Source: an uncultured Methanomicrobiales archaeon
GTDB lineage: Archaea > Thermoplasmatota > Thermoplasmata > Methanomassiliicoccales > Methanomethylophilaceae
NCBI GenBank assembly: GCA_937892275.1
Contig: CALAVG010000261.1
Coordinates: forward strand, 1 to 28,149
DNA: 28,149 nucleotides
Reading direction: 5' to 3'
Under the pieces are notes generated by a model. That model had not been told where the DNA came from, ran no database searches, and saw nothing but the letters and a program-made list of their open reading frames with translations. The first letter of the stretch is position 1. Every line of letters begins with the position of its first letter. Position numbers and translations under genes: made by a program. Of the stretch, positions 1-7,021 are shown in pieces.

Positions 1-321
1 GCCTGGATTCGTGTCTCAGAATCCAACTCTGGGCTCCCTCTCTCAAGGCCCATACCCGTCGTAGGCTAGGGGGTACTTTACACCCACTACTACCTGATAG
101 GCCGCAGAGCGATCCTTAAGCGCCGGAACTTTGAACCATGGGTCATTCCAGATCCCATGATCTATGGAGTATTATCCTCAATTTCCCGAGATTATCCTCC
201 ACTTAAGGGCACGTTCTCCACGTGTTACTGAGCAGTCCGCCGAGTCCATAACGACTCTCGACTCGCATGTCTTAATCGAAATCCTATAGCGGTGGCCGCC
301 GGCAGGATCAACCGGAGTCAA
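1..321 (-). rRNA. 16S ribosomal RNA, 5' end (partial)
   Basis: Read on the minus strand, the region just inside position 319 gives the archaeal 16S start TCCGGTTGATCCTGCCGG. It is followed by the conserved CGATTAAGACATGCGAGTC and GGCGGACTGCTCAGTAACACG stretches of the small-subunit 5' domain. About 320 nt are present and the gene continues past position 1. The exact mature 5' end cannot be fixed by eye and may differ from 321 by a few bases. The 16S sequence is archaeal beyond doubt. Whether 23S is linked to it cannot be seen, because it would lie outside the window. Confidence 0.97.
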
Positions 322-530
322 ATCATTGACTTATTTCGTCTCTGATGGATGAAATTGAAACTGGCAGTTTACCATGTTTCACCGCTGTCCCGTTGAACGG
401 CACACTCTTGTTCGAATATCCCGTCTAACGGAACATTCGTAGCATCGAACGTCAGAATTCATGAGAGCACGACAGGATGGTGTTTCCCTGCCGGAGATCA
501 TGATTCTCCATGATTGCGGTCCTCTTGAAC
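322..530 (-). other. 16S rRNA precursor leader
   Basis: This stretch of about 210 nt lies between the proximal rRNA promoter and the mature 16S 5' end. It should be transcribed as the 5' leader of the precursor. No gene is visible: the short open frames across it overlap the promoters and have no ribosome binding site. It presumably holds one arm of the 16S processing stem, whose partner would lie outside the window. Confidence 0.6.
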
Positions 531-531
531 C

Positions 532-565
532 GCGCATTCCCCTGTATATTGACCAAGTATATAAG
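532..565 (-). promoter_or_regulatory. rRNA promoter P1 (proximal)
   Basis: On the minus strand a box A (CTTATATA, 565 to 558) is followed about 26 nt later by TGCGC (536-532), the expected start region, within the string TACAGGGGAATGCGC. The same layout recurs at P2 and P3. Confidence 0.8.
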
Positions 566-647
566 CCTATCAGATAGACCCGCATGGCCACATACGTGGA
601 TCGTGACTGACCGTGACTGATTCTTGGAGTCGATGTCACGTCGCATC

Positions 648-681
648 GCGCAACCCCGTGTAGTTGGATGGAGTATATAAG
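648..681 (-). promoter_or_regulatory. rRNA promoter P2 (middle)
   Basis: The box A CTTATATA (681 to 674, minus strand) is identical to that of P1. TACACGGGGTTGCGC follows, with TGCGC about 27 nt downstream of the box A centre. The spacing to P1 is 116 nt. Confidence 0.8.
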
Positions 682-770
682 AATTCGCTTTGAACCCTTT
701 CCCACCAACACCGAGGTCAATATCATTCGCAAATCCTTCCAGCGCACCACTGGGTAGTCGCCGCTTCATT

Positions 771-804
771 GCGCAGACCCCCGTACTTTGATTAATTATA
801 AAAA
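771..804 (-). promoter_or_regulatory. rRNA promoter P3 (distal)
   Basis: An A/T-rich box A (CTTTTTATAATTAA, minus strand, around 804-794) is followed by TACGGGGGTCTGCGC. TGCGC lies about 26 nt below the box A centre, as in P1 and P2. The distance to P2 is about 122 nt. From 805 to 970 there is only A/T-rich sequence; a weaker fourth copy may exist near 905-940 on the same strand (AATAATAAAG, then GGGGCACG). Confidence 0.7.
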
Positions 805-972
805 GCTATAGGATGGGTTCCCAGAATCGGTCAAGAGAACAAGATCATTGCAGCTCCTTCGTCCTCTGAAGGGCGAATGTCCCGATCCTCTGTAAGGAAT
901 CGTGCCCCTTCCTTATCAATAATCAATCTTTATTATTACCTATAATAGAGGCACTGTTCTTACCAACCAAAG

Positions 973-981
973 TTTTATTAG
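973..981 (+). promoter_or_regulatory. box A of tRNA-Ser
   Basis: TTTTATTAG lies about 30 nt before the tRNA 5' end. With the usual 25-27 nt spacing, transcription would start near 1003, in the ATGCA just ahead of the tRNA. Confidence 0.6.
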
Positions 982-1008
982 AGATGTGTCAATCACGACA
1001 ATGCAACT

Positions 1009-1094
1009 GTGGAGGTGGCCCAGCCCGGTAAGGCGCCAGCCTGCTAAGCTAGTGCGCTATGCGCTCGCGAGTTCAAATCTCGTCCTCCACGCCA
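1009..1094 (+). tRNA. tRNA-Ser (anticodon GCU)
   Basis: The acceptor stem GTGGAGG (1009-1015) pairs with CCTCCAC (1084-1090), followed by discriminator G and an encoded CCA (1092-1094). The anticodon loop CTGCTAA gives anticodon GCU, which reads AGC/AGU serine codons. The long variable arm (GTGCGC-TAT-GCGCT) is typical of a type II tRNA, as serine requires. The T arm CGAG-TTCAAAT-CTCG is intact. The anticodon stem appears to have one C-A mismatch. No intron is seen. The open frame that runs through this tRNA is an upstream extension of the next gene and is not real there. Confidence 0.94.
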
Positions 1095-1207
1095 CCTCTT
1101 CTTCATACCATCTGATTGTCGATCGTTCTTACACTACGGTCTTAACACTCGATTATTTGATATCTAAGAAGGCTCTATCCCCGCTTAACGGACTGAAAGT
1201 CCTTGGG

Positions 1208-2134
1208 ATGATGCGGATGGATGATGAATTGTTGGCATGGGTCGTTTTCATCGTGATGGCCTTTGCCCTCGTCATTCTGGATCTCGTTCTCCATCGCAAA
1301 CCTGAACACATCCCTGTAAAGAAAGCACTGAATGAGACCGCCATTTGGGTGGCGACCGCATTGTGTTTCGGTGCGTTCATCTTCTTCATGTTCGGACAGA
1401 CCAGAGGCATGGAGTTCATCACGGCCTACATCATGGAAGAATCGATGAGTATAGACAACCTTTTCGTGTTCATCCTGATATTCGGTCTGTTCTCCATTCC
1501 GGACGAGTATCAGCACAAGGCGCTGTTCTATGGTATATTCGGTGCAGTCATCTTCCGTCTGATATTCATGCTGATCGGAGTCCGCCTTATGGAATTCGAC
1601 TTCGTGATGTACATCTTCGGAATCATCCTGGCCTATGCTGCACTGAAGACGCTGTTCGCCAAGGAATCGGATGTTGGCGAAGGCGACAGTAAGATTGCTG
1701 TGTTCATGAGCAAGCACCTCAAGACCTCCCCGAGATTGGACGGGGACAAGTTCTTCACCAGGGTGGATTCGAAACTGATGATGACACCGCTGCTGCTGTG
1801 CGTCATGGTCATCGAGATCTCGGATCTGGTCTTCGCACTCGATTCGATACCTGCGGTCCTGGCCCTGTCCAGCGATCTGCTGGTCATCTACACCTCGAAT
1901 ATCTTCGCGATCCTCGGTCTTAGGTCGCTTTACTTCGCGATAAAGGGCGGACTGAGTTCGATGAAGTATCTGAAGTACGGGCTCGGAGTCATTCTGCTGT
2001 TCATCGCTGCGAAGCTCCTGCTCAATGAGGTCGTCGAGATACCTATAGCGGCATCATTGGGATTCATAGTGGCTGTGCTGTCCGTCACCATCATCGCTTC
2101 CCTGATGGCAAGGGACAGGCCACAGCCTGAATGA
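1208..2134 (+). CDS. TerC-family integral membrane protein
   Basis: This is a multi-pass membrane protein of about 308 aa belonging to the TerC/Alx family. Bacterial members are linked to tellurite resistance and to metal or pH homeostasis, and are thought to act in manganese or calcium export. The family signature is clear: an early acidic transmembrane segment (FALVILDLVLHRK), then EESMSIDNLFVFILIFGLF near residues 75-93, and later a second acidic core (EISDLVFALDSIPAVLALS). About nine hydrophobic segments are visible. The reading frame is open back to 986, but that would run through the tRNA-Ser gene, so the start must lie in the ATG cluster at 1208, 1211 and 1217. It converges on the DUF998 gene with only 7 bp between stops. 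The substrate cannot be told from sequence. Confidence 0.92.
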   Translation: MMRMDDELLAWVVFIVMAFALVILDLVLHRKPEHIPVKKALNETAIWVATALCFGAFIFFMFGQTRGMEFITAYIMEESMSIDNLFVFILIFGLFSIPDEYQHKALFYGIFGAVIFRLIFMLIGVRLMEFDFVMYIFGIILAYAALKTLFAKESDVGEGDSKIAVFMSKHLKTSPRLDGDKFFTRVDSKLMMTPLLLCVMVIEISDLVFALDSIPAVLALSSDLLVIYTSNIFAILGLRSLYFAIKGGLSSMKYLKYGLGVILLFIAAKLLLNEVVEIPIAASLGFIVAVLSVTIIASLMARDRPQPE

Positions 2135-2141
2135 AAAATGA

Positions 2142-2744
2142 TCAGTTCTCCCTTTCGGTTCCGAATCCGAGCTTGGCATTCCTGACCGCTTCGGACAGGA
2201 ACCATACGAATGCTCCGATGAAACAGATTAGCTGGGCGACACCGTACTTGACGATCTCATCGTTCAGATACAGGATCCATGTCACCATGATGACGAAACC
2301 GGCGATGACGGTCGGGATGAGGTACTTCCATTCCCTATCGACGACGTTCTGGATACAGATTATCGCAGCTGAGATGAAGAATGCAAACGCGAAAGCCATC
2401 GAGAAGTAGAGGTGGCTGTCGCTGACCTCCTTGGAGATCAGACCGACGAGGAACATGAGGATGGCTGTGATGATGAACGCATATCCTCCGATCTTCGAGT
2501 ATTTCTTACCGAATTTGACGTATCCCATGGAGAACACTCCAAGAAGGATTCCGGCCAGCATGCATGCTCCGTTGAAGATCCACTTGGAAGGCGACATCGA
2601 ATCTCCCAGATCCGAGAACGAGTTCAGATTGATGTCCCACTCGGGGTAAAGCAATATTGAGAGTATAGAACCGGCACCGAGTACGATCGCTACAAGGAAG
2701 CCGGAGATGATATAGGGTTTAGAAGGACCCATCTCTTCGAACAT
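2142..2744 (-). CDS. DUF998-type membrane protein
   Basis: This 200-aa protein has about six hydrophobic segments spaced evenly along its length: residues ~11-33, 58-75, 85-103, 115-130, 142-160 and 167-186. The order and features resemble DUF998 family proteins, including a short N-terminal tail, a GSILSILLYPEWD-like first helix end, and a conserved loop with SFSDLGDS. The biochemical role of DUF998 proteins is not established. The ATG at 2744 lies about 26 nt below a box A (CTTTTTATGA), which suggests a leaderless mRNA and supports this start. The gene is divergent from the glycosyltransferase and convergent with TerC. Confidence 0.8.
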   Translation of the reverse strand: MFEEMGPSKPYIISGFLVAIVLGAGSILSILLYPEWDINLNSFSDLGDSMSPSKWIFNGACMLAGILLGVFSMGYVKFGKKYSKIGGYAFIITAILMFLVGLISKEVSDSHLYFSMAFAFAFFISAAIICIQNVVDREWKYLIPTVIAGFVIMVTWILYLNDEIVKYGVAQLICFIGAFVWFLSEAVRNAKLGFGTEREN

Positions 2745-2762
2745 ACCCAGATATGTGAATCG

Positions 2763-2772
2763 TCATAAAAAG
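2763..2772 (-). promoter_or_regulatory. box A of the DUF998 gene
   Basis: CTTTTTATGA on the minus strand is centred about 26 nt before the ATG at 2744, so transcription should begin at or next to the start codon. Confidence 0.65.
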
Positions 2773-2826
2773 CGTTTCCGCAGTGGTCTCGGCAGAGGAA
2801 AAACCTCATTTCTCCATGGTCACCGT

Positions 2827-2834
2827 CTTATAAC
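2827..2834 (+). promoter_or_regulatory. box A of the glycosyltransferase gene
   Basis: CTTATAAC predicts a start near 2856 and a 5' leader of about 17 nt before the ATG at 2873. Confidence 0.6.
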
Positions 2835-2872
2835 AGCACCGCATCCTATGACCCACTACAGAAGGGAACCGG

Positions 2873-4021
2873 ATGAGGATCGCGATAGTGACCGACAGTT
2901 ATTTCCCCACACGTGACGGGGTTGCCACTCAGGTGCTGACCACCAAGCAGTGCCTCGACCGCATGGGCCATGAGGTGCTTATCGTCGCACCCGATCCGGG
3001 AGAGAAGGACCGCGAGGAGGGAATAATGTACGTCCCCGCGAAACCTTTCAAGTCCTACGAAGGATACTTCCTTCCTACCTTCAGGCACAACGAACTGAAG
3101 GATGTGGAGGCTTGGAAGCCGGACCTGATCCATCTTCACGGATGCACAGTGATGACGCTGAAAGGTCTGGTGACTTCGCACTTCTCTGGGATCCCTACTG
3201 TGCAGACCTTCGTCACCATGGTGAACGAGGTCGCTTACCAATATTCTCCGGTAAAGTTGCCGCCCGACCTTCTGAACAGACTGGTGCAGATTTATCTCCG
3301 CCAGGAGCTCAAGAGGCCCAACGCACTCATCGTACCTACGCCGCCCATCGCCAGGGAACTTCTCGAGATGGGTGTGAAACCGAAGAGGATGGAGATCATC
3401 CCAGTAGGTGTGGATGTGGACCGTTTCAAGAGGAATGACAGGGGGAACGAGATCAGGGAGCGCCACGGACTCGTTGGGAAGAAAGTGCTCATCACCGTCG
3501 GGAGACTGTCCTTCGAGAAGAAGGTGGACCTTCTGATCAAATGCATGAAGCAATTCGACGACGATACTGTGCTGCTGGTCTGCGGAAAGGGTCCCGCCGG
3601 GGACGAATGGAGACAGCTTGCCGTGGACGAAGACGTCACCGACAAGGTCGTGTTCGCCGGATTCGTCAGCGATGATGACATTGTATCATACTACTCATGC
3701 GCGGACATATTTGTCACAGCATCCAAGTTCGAGACCCAGGGTCTAACCACGCTCGAGGCCATGGCATGCGGCATCCCTGCCATATGCGCCAACGGACGTG
3801 CGTTCACCGATGTCATCAAGGAAGGGTACAACGGATATCTGTTCGAGACCGAAGAGGAAGATTGTGTGAGGGTGATCCGCAAGGGTCTCGAGAACATCGA
3901 GAGTCTCAGGGAAGGTGCACTCGCGACCGCACAGGAGTACTCCATTCAGAACACCGCCATCGCCCTGGAGAAACTCTACCAAGAGGTCATCGAAGCGAAG
4001 AGGAACCAGAAGAAGGATTGA
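2873..4021 (+). CDS. GT4-family glycosyltransferase
   Basis: This 382-aa protein has the two-domain GT-B layout of family 4. The N-terminal acceptor domain starts with IAIVTDSYFPTRDGVATQV, the usual nucleotide-sugar glycosyltransferase opening with a glycine-rich DGVATQ loop. The C-terminal donor domain holds LITVGRLSFEKKVDLLIKCM (around residue 205) and the EX7E-type motif ETQGLTTLEAMACGIPAI (around residues 287-304). The closest named relatives by overall feel are archaeal and bacterial glycolipid synthases that transfer glucose to diacylglycerol or a similar lipid, so a membrane-associated glycolipid or glycan role is plausible. The acceptor is unproven. Methanogenesis marker 8 follows 62 bp later with its own promoter, so the two need not be one operon. 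Confidence 0.88.
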   Translation: MRIAIVTDSYFPTRDGVATQVLTTKQCLDRMGHEVLIVAPDPGEKDREEGIMYVPAKPFKSYEGYFLPTFRHNELKDVEAWKPDLIHLHGCTVMTLKGLVTSHFSGIPTVQTFVTMVNEVAYQYSPVKLPPDLLNRLVQIYLRQELKRPNALIVPTPPIARELLEMGVKPKRMEIIPVGVDVDRFKRNDRGNEIRERHGLVGKKVLITVGRLSFEKKVDLLIKCMKQFDDDTVLLVCGKGPAGDEWRQLAVDEDVTDKVVFAGFVSDDDIVSYYSCADIFVTASKFETQGLTTLEAMACGIPAICANGRAFTDVIKEGYNGYLFETEEEDCVRVIRKGLENIESLREGALATAQEYSIQNTAIALEKLYQEVIEAKRNQKKD

Positions 4022-4056
4022 AACCTCTGTCCAGAGTATCCGTTCGGGCAGATTCG

Positions 4057-4063
4057 TTTATAG
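4057..4063 (+). promoter_or_regulatory. box A of methanogenesis marker 8 gene
   Basis: TTTATAG is centred about 25 nt before the ATG at 4084. It overlaps the region just before the earlier ATGs at 4066 and 4069, which argues against those being the start. Confidence 0.6.
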
Positions 4064-4083
4064 GCATGATGGGATTCCCAATC

Positions 4084-4923
4084 ATGACCGGTCCTGACGG
4101 AAGACATGTGTTCGATGCCATTGGAATGACCCGTATCGTAATTGAAGACGGGAAGGTAGTGGAAGTCGGAGAACCCGAGATCAGATTCTGTCCTCTTTTC
4201 AAGAAACTGGTCGGCATGGGCGACATCACACCCGAGAAGATACGCGAGAACATAGAGTTCCGCATCAGGGACTTCGGATTCTGTACCGAAAGGCGTGTGG
4301 TCCGTGCCAAGGATTACGTCACGTTCGGTGTGTCGGAGATACTCAGCACAGCTCTGGCTAACGGGGATCTCGAGGCTGCGGTGATAGCGGCAGACGGGTG
4401 CGGTACCGCCGTCATAACGGAACCGGCACTCCTTCAGGGCATGTGCGGAAGGATCTCCGGACTCGTAGAGACCTCACCCCTTCAGATCGTTCTCGATGCA
4501 GTCGGGAGGGACAATGTCATCGATCCCGAGACGGTCCCATTGGACATGGTGAAGGGGGCTGAGCTCGCATATTCCAAAGGTTACAGGAGATTCTCAGTCA
4601 CCGTGGCCGTCGCCCAGGATGCCAAGATCCTCCGCGAGAAATACGGCGATGACGTCCTGATCGTGGGGGTGCACAGCAGCCACACCACATGCGACGGCGC
4701 CAAGGTCATGTTCGATAACTGTGACATCATCACAGCTTGCGCCTCTGGACGCATCAGAGCCGAAGCGGAGAGGAGGGATGTCCTCGTGGCGGGGAACAAG
4801 ATCCAGATCTATGGTGTAACTGACATCGGAAAGAGACTCGTTCTGTCCAAGCTGGAATCCATCGGCAGGAGACCCTATGCGGGCGAGCACAAGGGCGAGC
4901 CAAGACCGCTTATCGATTACTGA
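4084..4923 (+). CDS. Methanogenesis marker protein 8 (DUF2099)
   Basis: This protein of about 279 aa matches methanogenesis marker 8 (DUF2099), a family found almost only in methanogens and relatives. Its function is not securely known. Typical stretches are VFDAIGMTRIVIEDGKVVEVGEP at the N terminus and RFCPLFKKLVGMGDITPEKIRENIEFRI. A cysteine-containing core follows (DFGFCTERRVV, AADGCGTAVITEPALLQGMCG, HSSHTTCDGAKV, DIITACASGRIRAEAERRDV). The repeated conserved cysteines hint at metal or cluster binding, but that is inference. The frame is open far upstream inside the glycosyltransferase, but a box A 25 nt before 4084 supports a leaderless start there. The alternatives 4066 and 4069 would add five or six residues. 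Confidence 0.9.
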   Translation: MTGPDGRHVFDAIGMTRIVIEDGKVVEVGEPEIRFCPLFKKLVGMGDITPEKIRENIEFRIRDFGFCTERRVVRAKDYVTFGVSEILSTALANGDLEAAVIAADGCGTAVITEPALLQGMCGRISGLVETSPLQIVLDAVGRDNVIDPETVPLDMVKGAELAYSKGYRRFSVTVAVAQDAKILREKYGDDVLIVGVHSSHTTCDGAKVMFDNCDIITACASGRIRAEAERRDVLVAGNKIQIYGVTDIGKRLVLSKLESIGRRPYAGEHKGEPRPLIDY

Positions 4924-4937
4924 GTTCCGAGTCAGGC

Positions 4938-4946
4938 ATTAAGTAC
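4938..4946 (+). promoter_or_regulatory. box A of the first metallophosphoesterase gene
   Basis: CATTAAGTA is centred about 26 nt before the ATG at 4968. This favours a leaderless start there over the GTG at 4962. Confidence 0.5.
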
Positions 4947-4967
4947 GGTCCGCTCGATTACGTGGTC

Positions 4968-5612
4968 ATGAAATTCCTATTGATCACCGACCTCCATCAG
5001 CACCATTCCGCCCTGGGATGGATCAACAAGGAGATCGAAGAATACAAGGTCGATTTCGTCATCCACCTGGGAGACGTCACCGACATGGGCACATCTGCGG
5101 ATGCAGTGGATCTCCTTTCGAAGATCAACTCCAAGGTGTACGTTCTGCCCGGTAACTGCGATCCGAGGGACATGCCCGAGAAGATCGCCGATGTCGCTGT
5201 TGACATGCATGGGAAGAAGATCGTAATCGAAGGCCACGACCTTGTCGGAATGGGCGGCGGGAACGCAAGTCCCTTCGGCACACCCTTCGAGCTGACCGAT
5301 GAAGAGCTCTACGACGGACTGAAGAAGAACGCGTCCGAGGGAATGATCCTCATGACGCACGCCCCGTCCTACGGAATGCTCGACACCATCCCCACTGGTG
5401 CTCATGTAGGATGTCCTACGATCAGGAAGATCGTCGACGAATACCATCCGATACTCGCCATGTCCGGACATATCCACGAAGCGATCGGTTGTGAGAAAGT
5501 CGGAGACACCACTTTCGTGAACCCCGGACCTGCGAAGGACGGGTACAGTGCAGTGATCACAGTCGACGGAAAGAATGTCGATGTGAAGATGCTCCACCAT
5601 AGGGGAATCTGA
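4968..5612 (+). CDS. Calcineurin-like metallophosphoesterase
   Basis: This protein of about 214 aa has the full set of calcineurin-like phosphoesterase motifs, in order. They are DLHQHH (a DxH-type motif near residue 8), LGDVTDMG (GDxxD, ~34-41), PGNCD (GNxD/E variant of GNHD, ~62-66), MTHAPSYG (~127-134) and MSGHIHEAIG (GHxH, ~165-174). These residues bind the two-metal centre that hydrolyses phosphodiesters or phosphomonoesters. A C-terminal FVNPGPAKDGYSAVI completes the fold. It is cytosolic, with no signal peptide. The natural substrate is unknown for this type. The start at ATG 4968 is chosen over GTG 4962 because of the box A spacing. It converges with the GNAT gene. Confidence 0.88.
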   Translation: MKFLLITDLHQHHSALGWINKEIEEYKVDFVIHLGDVTDMGTSADAVDLLSKINSKVYVLPGNCDPRDMPEKIADVAVDMHGKKIVIEGHDLVGMGGGNASPFGTPFELTDEELYDGLKKNASEGMILMTHAPSYGMLDTIPTGAHVGCPTIRKIVDEYHPILAMSGHIHEAIGCEKVGDTTFVNPGPAKDGYSAVITVDGKNVDVKMLHHRGI

Positions 5613-5626
5613 AAACACCTACCGGA

Positions 5627-6112
5627 TCATGGCGGTCGGAGTTCCACCGCCATGACCAAGGTGTATGAGTGCTCGTACACATTCTTCCCCACGGCCTTGA
5701 AGCCGTGCTTCTCATAGAATCCGATGGCAGCTGTATTTGCGTGATTCACTTCGAGATACGCCTTCCTGCATCCGAGCTCCCTTCCTTTGCCGAGCAGGAA
5801 TTCCAAGGCTTGCCTGCCGATACCGTTCCCGCGGTATTCCGGAAGGACATAGATCTTGCTGATCTCAAGATTATCTACTTCCTTTCCTGCCGAGATCAGC
5901 CCGATTATCTTCCCCTCATCCACAAGATAAGCGAAGAAATGTCCTCTGGACATATCGTTGACGATCTTCTTAGGTCCGACCCAATCATCGAAGATCTCCT
6001 CGGCATGCTGCCTGCCGCCTTTGACTATGGGTGCATAGGTATCGACCCACATATCGTGCACGAATACTGAAGCATCCTCGGCATCCGATTCGGTCAGGTA
6101 TCTGAACTCCAT
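5627..6112 (-). CDS. GNAT-family N-acetyltransferase
   Basis: This protein of about 161 aa has the GNAT fold. Motif A for acetyl-CoA binding is ISKIYVLPEYRGNGIGRQALEFLL, with the Q/RxxGxG/A signature RGNGIG near residues 100-105. Motif B follows as AYLEVNHANTAAIGFYEKHGFKAVG, the usual 'N..A..FYEK.GF' ending. The acceptor is unknown; relatives acetylate small amines, antibiotics or protein N termini. The frame is open to an ATG at 6121. However, a box A (TTTTTAAC on the minus strand, about 6144-6137) predicts a start near 6115, so the leaderless ATG at 6112 is preferred. It is monocistronic and divergent from the small membrane protein. Confidence 0.85.
   Translation of the reverse strand: MEFRYLTESDAEDASVFVHDMWVDTYAPIVKGGRQHAEEIFDDWVGPKKIVNDMSRGHFFAYLVDEGKIIGLISAGKEVDNLEISKIYVLPEYRGNGIGRQALEFLLGKGRELGCRKAYLEVNHANTAAIGFYEKHGFKAVGKNVYEHSYTLVMAVELRPP
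5628..5654 (+). terminator. Inverted repeat between convergent genes
   Basis: CATGGCGGT (5628-5636) and ACCGCCATG (5646-5654) form a perfect 9-bp stem with a 9-nt loop, between the metallophosphoesterase and the 3' end of the GNAT gene. It could act as a bidirectional terminator. The T-run is weak on both sides and the right arm is GNAT coding sequence, so this is tentative. Confidence 0.35.
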
Positions 6113-6168
6113 CGCAGTCATTATCGTACACCGAGGTTAAAAATGAATTGAGGAGTTATATCGTACCA

Positions 6169-6185
6169 ATACCCCCCAAGGGTAT
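6169..6185. promoter_or_regulatory. Palindrome overlapping a box A (candidate operator)
   Basis: ATACCCCCCAAGGGTAT is an inverted repeat (ATACCC / GGGTAT with a 5-nt centre). It abuts the A/T-rich box A (TATATCTAAATA, 6183-6194) of the small membrane-protein gene. Its form resembles the G-tract operators bound by CsoR/RcnR metal sensors. That match is by eye only. Confidence 0.45.
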
Positions 6186-6229
6186 ATCTAAATACTGCCT
6201 AGTAAATGTACATACAACAGGGGACCGAG

Positions 6230-6463
6230 ATGAGAGGACAATTGTTGCTATCCGTTTTCACCATCTCAACTATACTCGCCTTGGTCCCTTTGATAACCGA
6301 TACATCGGAAGGCTCCGAACCTTTGCCTACTTCTGAGGAACAGCAGCAGACCGGCCAATCCGATGCAGATTCACCCAGCACACCGTTTATCATCAGCGTG
6401 GCTGCTCTCATTGGGATATTAGTTATAGTGGAGATGCGTCTGGAGAGACATTGGGACTACTGA
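6230..6463 (+). CDS. Small two-helix membrane protein
   Basis: I do not recognise a family. The 77-residue product starts with a positive residue and a hydrophobic helix (RGQLLLSVFTISTILALVPLI). A polar, acidic, Ser/Thr/Gln-rich loop of about 30 residues follows, then a second helix (FIISVAALIGILVIVE) and a short charged tail, MRLERHWDY. The first helix could be a signal peptide or a membrane anchor. The in-frame ATG at 6206 would add eight residues. The ATG at 6230 is preferred because it gives a cleaner signal sequence and sits about 15 nt below the predicted start of transcription. A palindrome overlaps the promoter, so the gene is probably regulated. It lies alone between GNAT and S8e. 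Confidence 0.6.
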   Translation: MRGQLLLSVFTISTILALVPLITDTSEGSEPLPTSEEQQQTGQSDADSPSTPFIISVAALIGILVIVEMRLERHWDY

Positions 6464-6499
6464 CCGCTCCAGTATAACAAAAAGAAATAAGTGAGCAAC

Positions 6500-6508
6500 T
6501 TTTAAATA
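6500..6508 (+). promoter_or_regulatory. box A of the S8e gene
   Basis: TTTTAAATA predicts transcription from about 6530, which leaves a leader of only about 8 nt before the ATG at 6538. Confidence 0.6.
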
Positions 6509-6537
6509 GAGCACTATAATTAGAGGGCTCGATTACT

Positions 6538-6918
6538 ATGGCACTTTGGCAGGGTAAATCCAACAGAAAGCCCACTGGCGGCAGACTCGTCCCCAGTCAG
6601 GGAAAGAGGAAGTTCGAGATCAGCAGAGAGAAGCAGTTCACCAGAATCGGTGCAACGAACCTCAAGCAGTATCGCGGAATGGGCGGAAGTGTCAAGGTTG
6701 GTATGCTCAGCACAGAGTACGCAAATGTAATGGACAAGAAGACTAACAAGGTCACAAAGGCAAAGATTCTGACCGTTAAGTCCAACCCTTCGGACCCCAA
6801 CTATGTTCAGCGTAACATCATGAACAAGGGGGCCACCATTTCCACAGAAATCGGAGATGCCATCATCACATCCAGGCCTGGCCAGGATGGAGCAATTAAC
6901 GCAGTGCTCATTGAGTAA
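6538..6918 (+). CDS. rps8e: 30S ribosomal protein S8e
   Basis: This 126-aa protein is the archaeal form of ribosomal protein S8e, a component of the small subunit found only in archaea and eukaryotes. The diagnostic start ALWQGKSNRKPTGGRL is present. It is followed by KRKFEISRE, the TNLKQYRGMGGSVKVGMLSTEYANV core, and a C-terminal half ending in STEIGDAIITSRPGQDGAINAVLIE. Length and motifs are normal for archaeal S8e, with no truncation. It has its own box A and is followed by a clear hairpin terminator, so it is monocistronic. Confidence 0.97.
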   Translation: MALWQGKSNRKPTGGRLVPSQGKRKFEISREKQFTRIGATNLKQYRGMGGSVKVGMLSTEYANVMDKKTNKVTKAKILTVKSNPSDPNYVQRNIMNKGATISTEIGDAIITSRPGQDGAINAVLIE

Positions 6919-6940
6919 TCACATTGACACAAACCTCTTC

Positions 6941-6976
6941 CTTACCCCTTACAGGGGTAAGATGACATTTTTTCTT
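6941..6976 (+). terminator. Hairpin terminator after S8e
   Basis: CTTACCCCT (6941-6949) and AGGGGTAAG (6953-6961) form a perfect 9-bp stem with a TAC loop. A run of six T follows at 6968-6973, then CTTC. Confidence 0.75.
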
Positions 6977-6991
6977 CACAAGTTTCGGAAA

Positions 6992-7000
6992 CACTTATTA
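6992..7000 (+). promoter_or_regulatory. box A of the SRP19 operon
   Basis: CACTTATTA is centred about 25 nt before the ATG at 7022, so the mRNA is predicted to be leaderless. Confidence 0.6.
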
Positions 7001-7021
7001 GTGCGACTCCGATGACTAATC

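Noticed and set aside
379..769. Two overlapping minus-strand reading frames of 105 and 123 codons
   Set aside because: They lie over the rRNA promoters and leader, have odd composition and no ribosome site.
986..1207. N-terminal extension of the TerC protein
   Set aside because: The frame is open but passes through the tRNA-Ser gene, and the translated extension is not TerC-like.
3697..4083. Long N-terminal extension of methanogenesis marker 8
   Set aside because: It overlaps the glycosyltransferase in another frame and has an Arg/His-rich shadow composition; the box A at 4057 places the start at 4084.
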